64,000 bases of DNA from Taxillus chinensis (GCA_023512835.1 CM042091.1:39446107-39510106), one strand, 5' to 3'; positions 12,237-24,600 are shown, numbered from the stretch's first letter. Numbers and translations: made by a program. Notes: a model not told the origin generated them from the letters alone.

Positions 12237-12299
12237 TCATATTTCTATTCCTTCTTTATCAAAAAGTCATATTTCTATTCCTTCTTTATCAAAAAGTTA
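12237..12299. repeat. Tandem duplication of ~32 bp in the leader intron
   Basis: The sequence CATATTTCTATTCCTTC plus the following 15 bases occurs twice in direct succession. No function is suggested. Confidence 0.8.
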
Positions 12300-13231
12300 T
12301 CTACTCCACAACTGATAAGAACTTCTTTAAAACCATACACACAAAACCTATCATGATACTCACCAAATAAAATATATGTAACTTTACAAACAGGGAATTA
12401 TGTTATGGCGACTTTATTTGAAACTGGAGATGATAAAACTTCAACAATGAAATATTTCTTTTTAAATCAATATTATAATTTTACTAAAGTAGATAATTAT
12501 GAAAAAAAACATTCCATGTTTGGACCACAGTTAGCCCACAATGTATTCTGAATTTTTACCATACCTAATTTATATAGTGTCTCAATTATCAGGAATGATG
12601 CACATCAATTATATCCCTTTAAAACATATCTAGCAATATGGGCATCAAGACACAAGGTATGGCATAACTTAGTTTCCGGAACCACTTTATCTGTTGCTCA
12701 AAACACATTGCTATAGAGGACTGTCAACCATGACCAATTGCAAGAGTGAGTAGATAATCACACTGGAGCTAAAAATCTAGGATCAGCAGTTTTCCTAGCG
12801 ACCACTACTTTATTTCCTAGAGATCCATTTGCATATTTAGCTGCCACAGTAGGGGGGAAAAAAAGGCGGTTCAAGCTGAGTACTTAAACAATTCTTAATG
12901 ACTCCGTAGAAGTGAATAACAACCAACAGAAGAACTATTCCATCAACACAGTGAGTAAAGAGCACTGTGAGCTAACACTGTAATTTATTTATTTTTTTGA
13001 TAAGGGAGCTAACACAGTGTATATACATGGGTGAAGGGAACCAGCTAGGACAGCAAGTTCCTTCCATGCTGTGGAAGATACATGGGATGAGCCCCATGAT
13101 TGATTTTAAAAAATAATAATTTTAAAAAGAGTGGATCTTCCCCCCATTCATGCCTGGGACAGCATGAAGGAATGTAATGTCCCAGCACATTCCCTTTTCC
13201 CAGTGCATAAAATTATATTAGAATAGAAAGC

Positions 13232-13530
13232 AAAAATGGGAGACAGATTGAGTGAAGAGATATGAACTATTACTACGGATGACTTTCAAAGTACTTATAT
13301 GGTATCGTCATGGTAACCAGCATAAAAAATGGATGACAAATCGAATGAAGAGATATGAACTATTAGTATCCAGCATCCATGCCTTCGAAAATACTTATTA
13401 GTGTTGTCATTACTTTAGTAACCAGCATTAAAAAAAAAAAAGGATGACAAATGGAATGAAGAGATTTGAACTATTACAATCCATGCCTTCCAAAATACAT
13501 ATATAGTGCCATCATTGGCAACCAGCATTT
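13232..13530. repeat. Three tandem ~100-110 bp repeats in the leader intron
   Basis: Three diverged units share GAATGAAGAGATATGAACTA, then CATGCCTTC, ATACTTAT and ending ACCAGCATTAAAAA. They begin near 13232, 13330 and 13440. The divergence suggests an old duplication. Confidence 0.7.
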
Positions 13531-14460
13531 AAAACACGTTGAATTAATAAATGCAGAAAATAGCCATTGTGCAATCTCCATTAGTCCAACAAGAAGAAAC
13601 CTAGTCTCAACAGTTGGTTACAAGAACGTGAGCTTAATATTCAATCGATGAACATACACCCTCCAACTATAGAGAAAACAAGTCGTGCCGCGAATGCAGA
13701 TGGAACAAAATACATTAATGTTAAGAAAATATAGTAATCACAGGTCACAACCATCACAAAATCAATTTTTAAAAAACAGAAAAGACGATTGACATCAGAA
13801 TACCCAGCACTTAGTAACAGAACGAATTTTAGCGAGAAAGAGGAATTTTAAAGAAAAAAGTTAAAGCTCAATTTGTGGCTTTTCGCCAGCTATGAAGACG
13901 TAAGAATCAGCGTCATTTATCTATAGGAAATAAAAAGTGATAAAAAAATATAAAAAATCAGTCCAAAGTGAACAAGTAGACAACAACTAAGAAATGCATA
14001 AAGCCAATATCCCCAAAGCAGCAAACTTCATAATCTAGGGAGCAAAGCAGATTAAACCCAGAAAATAAAAACGAAGCCATCAAATAACAAAACTAACAAA
14101 TTCAAATTGCCAAGAAAAAAAAAACATTGATTTACCTCAGAAGTCCATGGATTGAACCAATTCACAAATAAGAGTCACAACTCCCGCTAGAAAGACAGAA
14201 GGAGGAGCACAAACCAATAACAATACACGGAGAAACAAAAAAGGTCGTGTTTGGGAATCACCATGTAAAGATGGGGATTTCGATCTGATTAGAGGGAGGG
14301 AGAGAGAGATCCCAGGTAAGAAATCTCGACACAAAACAAAACAAAACGAACGACCCACCAATGAACAGTGACATGAAAAATTGTCAACATCCGGTCACTT
14401 GGCCTTATATTCCCTTTCCCCACTTCATCGAATTTGTTTCCTTTTCTCACATTAAATAAA

Positions 14461-15058
14461 TACTTCCTGGGTTTTCTAGGAAAAAGGAAAATGGAGGAAA
14501 AATGAGGAATTTCTAGATTCTCTCCGCCTTCTTTGCGTTTTGTACACACGTATTATTAACTAGTTTTTTATGCACAGCCACATACATCATCAGATTTCCA
14601 ATCTCGTTTATTTCTTCTTCTTTTTTTCTTTACATTACGTATTAAGGGACCCGCAAACATGTCCCTACTGGGACAGTGGTACTACAGACGCACGCCTCCA
14701 TTACTGCAACAACGAGAGGAGAGCGGGGGTTAATTAATAGAATCTCCAATCTCGATCTTCTACGCCGGTTGGCAGGTGGCCCCCTGATTCTTCCGATTAA
14801 CGTTAAGTAACAGAGTGATTAACTCATGACAGGGACATGGGTGGGCCCACGCTCGCCACCGAGCTGTATCAAAGGATGAGGTTCAACCTGGTCGGAGTTT
14901 CGTAACAAACAAGCGAAACGCCCCTCCAATTTCCTGGGTATTTACGAGAATGGGACTCACGAGTCACACCCCCCAACCCGCCGGCAGATGCTGAACCCGC
15001 GCTCTCTCTAGCTATAATTTTTTAGTAATTTTACTGTTATAAAAACGCAACAAAAACA
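14461..15058. other. Upstream region of the DUF863 gene
   Basis: No ORF or element recognised. This interval should contain the promoter of the minus-strand DUF863 gene, but I see no convincing TATA box at a fixed distance from a start site. It ends at the TAA target duplication of the Harbinger-like element. Confidence 0.35.
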
Positions 15059-15289
15059 TAAGGCGATGTCTGTTTCCGAAATGATTTTTTGTATTTTAAT
15101 ACAGAAAATATTAGTTAATTTATGTTTGGGAGCTGTTTTATTTTTTTATTTTTGAAAACTTTCTATTTTCGGTACAGAAAAATGAAAACGTCTTTGGTGT
15201 GTTTTCACTTGTTTTCGGTATTTTTCATTTTGCCTCTCCCTCACGCGAGCAGCTCCCTCGACAGCCTCCTCCTACGCCAGCCTCCCCTG

Positions 15290-15674
15290 TGTCACGGACC
15301 GAGGCTTATCCTAGCATACTTAGGCCATTTTGGGGTATTTCCCCTTTGTAAAGTGTTGTACTTAGCTTATAGAGTAAGTTGTAGAGATTTTAGATTTCGA
15401 TCATATATGATGTCTCCTGGCGACATAGCCAGAAAAGTGTTAACATCTATATGTAGGGGAGTGATGTTGTAAAGCTTTCAAGTAATCAATACAATCGTTG
15501 GTTGCCTTCGCTTAAATCGATCTTCCGCTAAGCGCTTCCCTACACAATTGCTTTACAACGGATCGATGGGTTCCGATCCAAATGTGACGAGTTAGGCTGA
15601 CCTAGCGTTCCTTCGTACGGGTGGGAACTAGGTGCCGCACGGGTTAAGCTGCTATAAAGGCTGACCCTGTGACA
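15290..15674 (+). repeat. 5' LTR of the gypsy element
   Basis: TG...CA ends, 385 bp, no difference seen from 20400-20784. It is followed by the primer-binding site at 15677. Confidence 0.93.
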
Positions 15675-15676
15675 AG

Positions 15677-15690
15677 TGGTATCAAAGCCA
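15677..15690 (+). other. Primer-binding site (Met-tRNA type)
   Basis: TGGTATCAAAGCCA two bases after the 5' LTR; close to the TGGTATCAGAGC site used by many plant retroelements. Confidence 0.75.
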
Positions 15691-15709
15691 AGTTGGTGCT
15701 AAAAGTTCG

Positions 15710-16960
15710 GTGGAACAATCAAAACTTCGAGACGGTGCAAAAATGACAAACGGTGGATCTGTTGTCATTAGTGGTGGCGACCACGAAGGCCGCGACAAAG
15801 AGCACCACACTAAGGAACGGAGGAGAGACAAGTCCGTTTCGAGAGAAACATGTCCGCTGGAGAGTCGACTAGCCAAATTGGAGTTGGCGTTAGCCGAACA
15901 GATGGAGGTGGTCGAGGAGCACACTGAAAGCATCGAAAAGCTGGACTCCGAGGGTGAGGAAAGCTATGGGAGGATGCAAGGGCTTCTCAACTCCGTCATG
16001 GACGACATGAACTCTCGATTTGAGGGCTTGAAGGGTTCTCTCATGTCCCAAATCCTGGCGATGCAAGAGGAAATCAAAGAGATCAAGGCGGATTGGTCTC
16101 TCTGTAAGATGGCGGTCACCCAAGGTGGCGTTGGCGGCCATTCCAGCTCCAAAATCGATGTGCCAAAGCCTAAGACCTATGCTGGGTCTAGGAATGCAAG
16201 GGAGTTAGACAACTTCCTCTTGGACCATGGAGCAAGATTTCGATGCCTTGAATATTGTTGACGAGGCAAAGAAGGTGAAGACCGCTCCGCTATACTTAGT
16301 CGATTCGGCTATGGTGTGGTGGAGGCGATGATATGCCGACAAGGAGTGCGGCCTATGCATTATCGACAATTGGGCGATTTCAAGCGGGAGATCAAGGCCC
16401 GGTTCTATCCCCCGAATGCGGAAGACGAGTCCCGGGCGAAACTTCGGCGCCTTACCCACAAAGGCACGGTGCGGGAGTACGTCCGTGAATTTTCCGAGCC
16501 GATATTGGAGATCCCGGATATGTCCGCGAAGGATTCACTATTTTCCTTCATGGATGGATTGCAACAATGGGCGAAATTGAGCCGCAATGGAGAAATGTGC
16601 GACCTGGCATCGGCCATGGCGGTGGCCGAATCACTCATCGAATACAAGAAGCCGGAGAAAACCACCAGGCTTCTTCATCGACTTCCAAGGCGAACAAGTT
16701 CCACAAGGAGAAACGTGGGGGAGACAACCGGAGTGAAGGAAAAGGGAGACCCTTCCAACCATCTAAGGACTTTCGCCCAAAACAATTCGCGAATAGTTCC
16801 AAGGACGGGGAGAAGCCAAGGATCTCCTGCTTCCTTTGTGAAGGCCCTCACAAGGCGTTCGAGTGCCCGAAGCGCTCCAAGCTCTCCGCGATGATCAATG
16901 AAGACGAAGGAAGGGATGCGAGGGATCCACGACTTGGTTCCTTGCAACTCCTCAATGCAA
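15710..16960 (+). pseudogene. Gypsy gag with zinc knuckle, frameshifted
   Basis: The N-terminal part (15710-16261) has a charged coiled-coil-like stretch and PKPKTYAGSRNARELDNFL. An extra C in the GACCATGG context (about 16225) shifts the frame. The following capsid part (WWRR, DFKREIKARFYP, LRRLTHKGTVREYVREFSE) is spread over two more frames with an in-frame TGA near 16329 and a missing G near 16370. The zinc knuckle CFLCEGPHKAFEC is readable at about 16830-16868. gag would package the element RNA. Confidence 0.8.
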
Positions 16961-17652
16961 TCAAGGCGAAGGTGGAGGTGCCACCATCCGGACGACAGAA
17001 GGGGCGCATGTACGTGCTCGCTAAGGCCAATAACCTTGAAACTAAGGCCTTGGTGGACACGGGTGCGACCAACAACTTCATTAAGGTGGAAGAAGCTCGT
17101 AGACTGGGGATAGTCTACAAAGAAGAAAAGGGCTGGCTGAAGGCGGTGAACTCCAGCGCCAGTCCAATCCATGGCATGGGTCGAGGTGTCGAGCTAAGTA
17201 TTGGCGAGTGGAGAGGCAAGGTGAATCTCTCCGTGGTGTCGATGGACGACTATCCCATGGTGTTGGGGATGGAGTTCGTTGACCAGGTGCGGGCAATTCC
17301 AATTCCTAGCACCAACACAATGTGCATCATGGACGAGGGGAAAACGTGCATGGTGAAGGTAATGCGGGAGGAAGAGCTCAAGGCGAAGTCTCTTTCGGCG
17401 CTCCAACTGTCTAAAGGAGTTAGGCGACAGGAGCCAACCTTCATTGCTATGGTGAAGGAAGGATGCCTAAATGTTGGGGAGGAGCCCCCAACCGAAGTGA
17501 AGATGGTCCTTGAAGAGTTTGGGGACGTTATGCCACCCGAACTCCCCAAACAACTTCCGCCGAAGCGGGAGGTGGACCACAAGATCGAACTAGAGGCCGG
17601 TGCAAGGCCCATCTGCTGCGGTGCCCTATCGGATGGCACCACCAGGAGTTAG
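16961..17652 (+). pseudogene. Gypsy protease and start of reverse transcriptase
   Basis: Continues in the zinc-knuckle frame. ALVDTGATNNF (17047 onward) is the aspartic-protease active-site motif, DTGA, and VLGMEFVDQ follows as in other plant gypsy proteases. The RT leader [25 protein letters not shown] is readable (written here only as a landmark near 17540-17610). The frame is lost at about 17615, before the RT palm. Confidence 0.8.
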
Positions 17653-17678
17653 AGGAACTTCGGAAACAACTAAAAGAC

Positions 17679-18491
17679 TTGTTGGATGCCGGATTCATTC
17701 GGCCATCCAAAGCGCCATTTGGAGCACCGGTGTTGTTCCAAAGGAAGCACGATGGGTCGATGCGGCTGTGCATTGACTATAGGGCGCTGAACAAGATAAC
17801 GGTGAAGAACAGCTACCCCATCCCACTTATATCCGACCTCTTTGATCAACTTGGTGCTGCGAGATGGTTCTCAAAGCTAGACTTGCGGCAAGTGCGGATA
17901 GCCGAAGGTGATGAGGCAAAGACGGCGTGCGTCACAAGATATGGCTCTTACGAGTTCTTGGTGATGCCCTTTGGCCTCACAAACGCCCCTGCCACATTCT
18001 GTACGTTGATGAACCGGATCTTCCAACCATACTTGGATAGATTCGTCGTGGTGTACCTTGACGACATTGTCGTCTATAGCAAAACGTTGGAGGAACACAA
18101 GGCACACCTACGGCGGGTTTTCCAAATCTTAAGGGAGAACCAACTCTTTGTGAAGAAGGAGAAATGTGACTTTGCGAAGAAGGAGGCGCCCTTCTTGGGT
18201 CACATCATTGGCGGCGGCAAGTTAAAGATGGATAACAAGAAAGTGTTAGCCATCAAGGAATGGGAGACGCCCAAGAAAGTCCCTGAGATGCGTTCATTCC
18301 TTGGCTTGGTTAACTACTATAGAAGATTCATCCGCGGCTATTCCCACATTGCCGCACCCTTGACGGAACTATTAAAGAAGAACAAGACTTGGGTGTGGGA
18401 TGATGCTTGCCGAGAGGCATTTGAGAAGTTGAAGCAAGCCGTGACAAACGGACCGGTGATGGCACTGCCAGGACCATACAAAGCCTTATGA
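17679..18491 (+). pseudogene. Gypsy reverse transcriptase with a deletion in motif A
   Basis: A single 270-codon reading frame covers most of [36 protein letters not shown], then the catalytic YLDD (18054-18065) and [12 protein letters not shown]. Motif A reads [15 protein letters not shown], whereas related elements have SKLDLRSGY-QVRI. Four codons are gone, an in-frame 12-bp loss at about 17887, which should abolish polymerase activity. The frame ends by a shift at GPYKAL, just before RNase H. Confidence 0.85.
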
Positions 18492-18880
18492 AGTTCACAC
18501 GGATGCTTCGGACTTTGCCATCGGTGGAGTTCTAATGCAGGATGGGCATCATGTAGCATATGAGAGCCGAAAACTTAATGGCACCGAACGGAGGTATGCG
18601 GTGCATGAAAAGGAGATGACGGCTGTTATGCATTGCCTTCGGGTGTGGAGGCATTATTTGCTAGGGTCCAAGTTCGTGGTGAAGACGGACAATATTGCTA
18701 CGAGTTATTTTCTAACTCAAAGGAACTTAACTCCGAAGCAAGCACGGTGGCAAGGACTCCTACGGAATTCGACTTTGTGCTCGAGTACAAACCGGGCACA
18801 AATAATGTGGTGGTCGATGCACTAAGTCGGAAGGCAGAACTTGCGACCATTAGCCAACCACAATCCCCCCTGGTGGACAA
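18485..18880 (+). pseudogene. Gypsy RNase H, frameshifted
   Basis: [20 protein letters not shown] begins at about 18490; HVAYESRKLNGTERRYAVHEKE and FVVKTDN follow. A shift near 18760 moves the end (FDFVLEYKPGTNNVVVDALS) to another frame. The order and motifs are those of gypsy RNase H. Confidence 0.8.
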
Positions 18881-18889
18881 CCGAAGGAA

Positions 18890-20080
18890 GGAATGGAGCA
18901 CGATCCATTAGCCAAGTCCTTGGTGGAATGCGTCAAAGCTGGGAAGACGCGGCGATTTTGGCTAAGGGATGACTTGCTCCATATTCGAGGGGAACGGGTG
19001 TACGTTCCTAAATGGGGAAGTTTGAGGAGAGACATCCTCAAAGAATGTCATGACTCGCGGTGGGCTGGCCATCCCGGAGTCGATCGTACCTTGGCGTTGG
19101 TGGAAAGGAGCTACTACGGCCTCAACTTTACGAGGACGTCCAAGTGTACGTGAGGACTTGTCTTGTGTGCCAACAAGACAAGATAGAGAATCGGCAATCG
19201 GCGGGACCGTTAGAACCTTTGCCTACTCCGGAAAGACCTTGGGAGAGTGTTTCGATGGACTTCATTGTTTGTCTCCCAAGATCCGAAGGATGCGGTACGA
19301 TCATTGTGGTGGTCGACCGATTCTCTAAGTACGGAGTTTTCATTCCACTCCGAAGGATCGCACGGCAGACGACACGGCCCGACTATTCTTCAAGTACGTG
19401 GTGAAGTCCTGGGGCATTCCAAAGACAATCGTGAGCGATCGGGACTCACGATTCACAGGCGGTTTTGGACCGAGCCGTTCCTGGATAATGGGTTCAGACT
19501 TAAACTTTTCAACAAGTTTCCACCCACAAACAGACGGCCAAACAGAACGTGTCAATGGCTTACCTGGAGCTGCATCGAGGCACTATGTGAGTGCCAATCA
19601 AAGAGATTGGGCCAAGTTCTGGACATAGCCCAATTCTCATATAACTTGCGAAGAGCGAGTCCACGAACGAGAGCCCGTTCGAACTTGCAACTGGGCGGGC
19701 AAGAACCATTGACGCCCACTTCCATCACTCGGGGGTACACTGGAAAGAGCCCCGCGGCGTTCAAGTTTGCAAAAGGATGGCATGAACAGACGGATCTGGC
19801 CAGGGCATACTTGCACAAGGCGGCGAAGAAGATGAAGAAGTGGGCGGATCAACAAAGGAGGCCCTTGGAATTTCAGGAAGGAGACATGGTGATGCTCAAA
19901 CTCCTTCCGCGCCAAACCAAAGCACTCGGACAATTGCATAAGGGTTTGGTGCGCCGATATGAGGGGCCTTTCAAAGTACTTAAGAGAGTTGGGAAGGTCT
20001 CATACAAACCGGACCTCCCGACTAGCTTACAAAGGCATCCGGTGTTCCACGTTAGTTTGCTCAAGCCTTACCACGAAGAC
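18890..20080 (+). pseudogene. Gypsy integrase, frameshifted
   Basis: The zinc-binding part has HDSRWAGHPGVDRTL (about 19050-19095) and CLVCQQDK (about 19158). The catalytic core has SMDFIVCLPRS (first Asp) and VSDRDSRFTGGF (second Asp), then HPQTDGQTERVN with the Glu. The C-terminal part KWADQQRRPLEFQEGD-VMLKL and VFHVSLLKPYHED lies in the 19247-20248 frame. At least three frame changes occur, so no functional integrase is encoded as sequenced. Confidence 0.8.
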
Positions 20081-20340
20081 TTGGAAGATACGAGCGGACA
20101 ACGGGCGGTGCGGACACCAATAGAATCAACGGGTAAGACCTACGATAAAGAGATAGAGAAAATCCACTCTCGTAGAGTCGTGCCAAGAAAGGGCGTAGAT
20201 CCAAGCCAGGGTGGAGTACTACGTCCAATGGAAGAACAGGCCGGTTAAGAGGCAAGCCGGGAGAAGGAAGAGGATCTAGGGCAATTCTCTAAAGAGATTG
20301 AAGAGTACCGGGAAGAAACCGAACGCTACATCCAGGGTTC
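20081..20340 (+). pseudogene. Gypsy C-terminal chromodomain
   Basis: After the integrase tail, AVRTPIESTGKTYDKEIEKI and, across one more shift (about 20190), a VEYYVQWKNRPV-like segment form a chromodomain. Chromodomains of this type are thought to direct integration to particular chromatin. Confidence 0.65.
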
Positions 20341-20399
20341 GACGAGTTCGAGGAAGCCGAAGACGCAACGAGGACGCTGCGAAATCGGGTGGGGGAGAA

Positions 20400-20784
20400 T
20401 GTCACGGACCGAGGCTTATCCTAGCATACTTAGGCCATTTTGGGGTATTTCCCCTTTGTAAAGTGTTGTACTTAGCTTATAGAGTAAGTTGTAGAGATTT
20501 TAGATTTCGATCATATATGATGTCTCCTGGCGACATAGCCAGAAAAGTGTTAACATCTATATGTAGGGGAGTGATGTTGTAAAGCTTTCAAGTAATCAAT
20601 ACAATCGTTGGTTGCCTTCGCTTAAATCGATCTTCCGCTAAGCGCTTCCCTACACAATTGCTTTACAACGGATCGATGGGTTCCGATCCAAATGTGACGA
20701 GTTAGGCTGACCTAGCGTTCCTTCGTACGGGTGGGAACTAGGTGCCGCACGGGTTAAGCTGCTATAAAGGCTGACCCTGTGACA
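20400..20784 (+). repeat. 3' LTR of the gypsy element
   Basis: 385 bp, identical by eye to the 5' LTR, directly preceded by the purine tract GGGTGGGGGAGAA. Confidence 0.93.
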
Positions 20785-20885
20785 CCTGCGATGGTCTCCC
20801 CCTCCGTCGGCTCCTCCTGCGACGGCCTCCAACTGCACCGGTTCCCCCTGCACCAGTCTCCCCTGCGCCGGCTTCCCCTGCACCA

Positions 20886-21300
20886 TGTCACGGGGTCAGA
20901 TTTCCTGCGCCTCTCAACCCCTTTCGGCACTTAGCTTCTCTATCCACGGTCCGCTAAGTTTAACCTTTGAGGGTTGAAGCGCACGTAGACTGGTTTCGCC
21001 CTTGCCCTGGGCTCATCGGGAGAACGGCTCCAGGTTCCCGACCGGTTTGTGTAAGGATGGCCAAATCCCTTCTTCAACGTCAAGTCCTCGACTAGCGGCG
21101 TGCTCCCCGCATTCAACCGGGTCGGCACGTCTGAACTCCGAAGGGGTTCCATCCGTTCTCCTCCACGAACTGCCTGGAACCTTCTCGCTGCGCACCATCT
21201 ACGCTTCAACCAACCCCTCCCCTTTACGTAGCACGAATCCATTCCTGAATCGTGCCACTAAGAAACGTCCCGCCAGCACCACGCTGCTCGGGTCGTGACA
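20886..21300 (-). mobile_element. Solo LTR, chromovirus-like
   Basis: Read on the minus strand it starts TGTCACGACCCGAGC (21300) and ends TCTGACCCCGTGACA (20886), resembling the end of the neighbouring gypsy LTR (CTGACCCTGTGACA). 415 bp. The flanking pentamers (CACCA and ACTAG) do not match, so the target duplication is lost or the bounds are slightly off. Confidence 0.6.
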
Positions 21301-21610
21301 ACTAGCTCCCCCTGCGGCTTCCCCGGGCCGGTGCCACCCCTGGCGCGACGCCCTAACACCCCCCCCCTCGGGCTGGCAGATCTAGCCTGCACACAACCTC
21401 TCTCCCTCCCTCCCGACGTGACGCCTCACACCCCCCTGGCGCCGCCGCTTTGCTCCTCTTCCCTGAAAAGAAAAACGAAAACACTTTTTTAAAAAAGACT
21501 TACCAAACAAAAAATTATTTTTAATTTATGAGAAAACACACGATACCCTTCGTTTTTAAATACCAATTTTTAAAACAGGAAATCAAAAATACATACCAAA
21601 CATAGCCTAA

Positions 21611-24600
21611 TATTTCCTTGATATTATTTTTATATATATTTTATTAGATATTGACCCCATGAAAGGGGGGGCCACAACGACTTGACCGTAGAGAAGGGGG
21701 TGGTTGCTGCTGCTTTGTTTTATTTTTTTCTCTTTTCCTGATTTTATTTTTTTCACCCACAAAAGTGGTTGGAACAGGCATATGCTGCTGGGGGATGCAC
21801 AGTACAGCGCTACGGTAAATCTGGGTCATTTTCTCACCGAGTGAAGTCAAAGCTTATGGCCTCGGATGGTTTTGCTCACACCCATTTCTTCTGCCCGTGC
21901 CTGACACCATTGGTTGGTCTGATCACATATTTGACGTAAGAAAAATAATAATTATTATTATATGCCCCAGCCTTTATTGTTACGCTTATAATTGAACACT
22001 CGTAAGATATCATAAAAAATAAGGTCTACATTCAACCATCTCATTTATTATTATATGCCCCTCCCTTTATTGTTGACCCCCTAATTTAGATATGCTTGTA
22101 GAAGACCCCGTTGTTGCTCATTGAATTACCATCACCCATGACTAGTCGTCGCTCCATCTCTACTTCATATTTTCCACATCCACTTTTCCCTGTCCTTTTC
22201 GTGAAGTGAGAAGGTCACCTAATTTGCTACGGTTCGTGCATCCATCTAGAGCCAGGCCTGTAAATGAGCCATGCTTCTTAGATCATTTAAGAAAAAAAAT
22301 TACTGAGTTGAGCTTTAACTTTGAAACCTCGAACTCAGTTAGACTCATTAAACATTTTATCATCCTTGTACTCGTGTAAACTGATTACTCAATTAGCCCG
22401 ACTCAACTCAGTCGAACGCGAATTAATATTTCATAATTTTTTAAATCAAACTCAAACTCAATTATTTTGATAACATGGTGTTGGACCGACTTGTGTGAAG
22501 ATCAGAATCAATATGCTTTAGGTACCTAAATAGTAAAAACAACAGAAAGCTCCTTTAACTTATATTCATTTTAAAAAATAACAATATTCCATAGAGGACT
22601 GTAAAAATGATAGATATAAGTCAAAGACACTAACTGCAACATGATAAATTGATTCGCAAGGTGGTTTAGGAATTTATTCGGTACGGAATTTATAGATATC
22701 AAAAAAACTACAAACTTGCCTGGCCACTAGTACTTTTCCCAGTTTTAAATTTCAAGGGAACTAGTCTAGCGTCCAATCTTAAGCATCAATCATTCCTTTC
22801 GAGCCATACTTTGAGGCTCATGCCATTTCTTCTATATCTACTATCAACATTTATGATAAACCAAAGACAGGACTACTTTAATGCTATCTACATGCAAATA
22901 TAAAAATAATAAACAACACCATGTTGTCAAAATAATTTAGCTAATGCCTTGAAATCCATAAATAACAAATACAACTAAGGTAATTAAAATTGAATTTAAA
23001 TAAAATCTTTTTGACTAGGTGAGAGCGAAACAGTAATATTAAAATTTTACAAAATTTAATATATAATAAATTATATAAATTAAAATTAAAGAACTTTAAG
23101 TTGTAACCACATTGGCAGAGGCAACTGACGGTGAGCATTGGATTAAAAAAGAAATTGACGGTGATTCTGAAAATAATCAAGAAATTAAGACATTAAACAT
23201 CTAAACATAATAAAGGACAAATAATAAAAAATCCCACATCAATTCCATGTGAGTCTAAAACAAGCAAATCTGGAAATTAATCGAACAAAGGGCACTCACG
23301 TCACCAATCTTTGCAAAAGCAAGCACTGTAGTCCATCTTTATCCTTTTGATGCCTTAAAATCAAACAATTTGTAAAAGAGGATAACTTTGAGGTTCATGT
23401 GCGAACTGATAAATACAAAAATAAAATTAAAAAAAAATGGCAGAGCTGTTGGAGATTTTAAAATCCCATTTGCATGTTCGATTTTTAGATCCAATGCTCA
23501 ACGATTTCATTTGGGAACTTTCCCATTTACATCACAGCGAATCATGTAGAACTCTAAAGTGAACACAAAATATGAAATTACACAAGACAAGAAGCACAAG
23601 TCATATAGAACTCACGGATCGTGCAGATCTCAGCTATTACGCTAGGGGGGGGGGGGGGGGTTGCAGTTCTACGCCTAGTTCAACTTCAAGGAGAGAGGAG
23701 TAGATCTGTCAAGTGGCAGCGGAATAGATTTGTAAAGCAGTTGTGGACAAAGGAGCAGCCGAGCAGCCGAGCGGTGGCTATGGTGGGAGAATTGGGTAGC
23801 AGCTGCGGTCTAGCGGTAGCAGATCGGCAGCTGCGGTCTAGCGGTAGCGAGTCTAGCAGTTACAGTCACACAATAACGGAGCAAGCCGAGCGGCAGGCGC
23901 TGTCTGTGTGCCTACTGCGTAGCATATTCTGCAGGAATGGAATTAGGTTTAGGAATTAAGTAATCCACAGATCCACGTCACCAAATGTAAACAAATAATA
24001 GCTTAATTTGTTTTAATAACACATATAAACTAATAAATTTTCTTAATAACAATGTAAAAATTAATATGAAATATTTATTATATAAATAAATTAATATATT
24101 TATCTTAAAAATGGATTTTAATGAAAAGTTTTAACCAAAGACATATTGACTTACGTATATCACTATTAGATTTGTATCAGGATCATATTAATTAATATTT
24201 TTAAGAATATTTTGTTAATAATCAAGAGCTATAATCATACTTAGATATTTGATTAAGGTGATATATTACGTAATCATAACATTTGTCACATTTTACAGTT
24301 TTATGTACTTCAACTTTTTATAACAATCATATATATAGTTATTGCTTATTCATACAATTATAATCAATAGGTGATAGTGATAAATTAAATAATATGATTA
24401 TTAATGATAATATATGATAATCAATCAATTTTAATTATAGTAATAACATAACTAATATAATTATATATTATACTTATTATATAATAATTTAATTAGTCAT
24501 GTTTCTTTGACTTATTTTCTTTAATATAATTAAAATTGTTTTTTATGAAATTAGTTATTTTCAAAAAATATATATACTTTGTAATTGCTATTTTATTTTT

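Larger units (their letters stand above)
11540..14460 (-). other. 5' UTR exons and long leader intron of the DUF863 gene
   Basis: The ATG exon continues upstream to a good acceptor (TTTTTCTTCAG, exon starting 11579). A matching donor (GAG|GTAAAT) lies at 14136/14135, preceded by a CT-rich leader (about 14290-14310 on this strand). The implied 5' UTR intron is ~2.55 kb (11580-14135). It contains tandem repeats at 12237-12299 and 13232-13530 and no ORF of note. The transcription start is not pinned; about 14460 is a guess from the end of leader-like sequence. Confidence 0.55.
15290..20784 (+). mobile_element. Chromovirus-type Ty3/gypsy retrotransposon, complete with identical LTRs
   Basis: Two 385-bp LTRs (15290-15674 and 20400-20784) look identical over their whole length by eye, start TGTCACGG and end GTGACA. 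A methionine-tRNA-type primer site (TGGTATCAAAGCC) starts at 15677 and a purine tract (GGGTGGGGGAGAA) ends at 20399. Order gag, protease, RT, RNase H, integrase, chromodomain marks a chromovirus; the small size and short LTRs resemble the Reina/Galadriel group. The flanks share only CCTG (15286-15289 and 20785-20788), a 4-bp candidate duplication. Insertion must be very recent, yet the ORFs are broken. Confidence 0.9.
15062..21607. mobile_element. Harbinger/Tourist-like TIR element (non-autonomous), invaded by two LTR elements
   Basis: Left terminus GGCGATGTCTGTTTCC (15062) and right terminus, read inward, GGCTATGTTTGGTAT (21607) are imperfect inverted repeats flanked by TAA on both sides (15059-15061 and 21608-21610). 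A 3-bp TAA duplication is typical of PIF/Harbinger elements. AT-rich arms (15062-15235 and 21470-21607) enclose a GC-rich, proline-codon-like core (CCTCCCCTGCGCCGG repeats). Removing the gypsy element (15290-20784) and the solo LTR (20886-21300) leaves ~640 bp. No transposase is present. Confidence 0.6.

Noticed and set aside
15122..15472. 116-residue ORF spanning the gypsy 5' LTR
   Set aside because: Crosses the LTR boundary; its C-terminal part recurs at 20400-20582 simply because it is LTR sequence.
23621..23959. 112-residue ORF after a G run
   Set aside because: Made of short repeats and dependent on the uncertain length of the G run.
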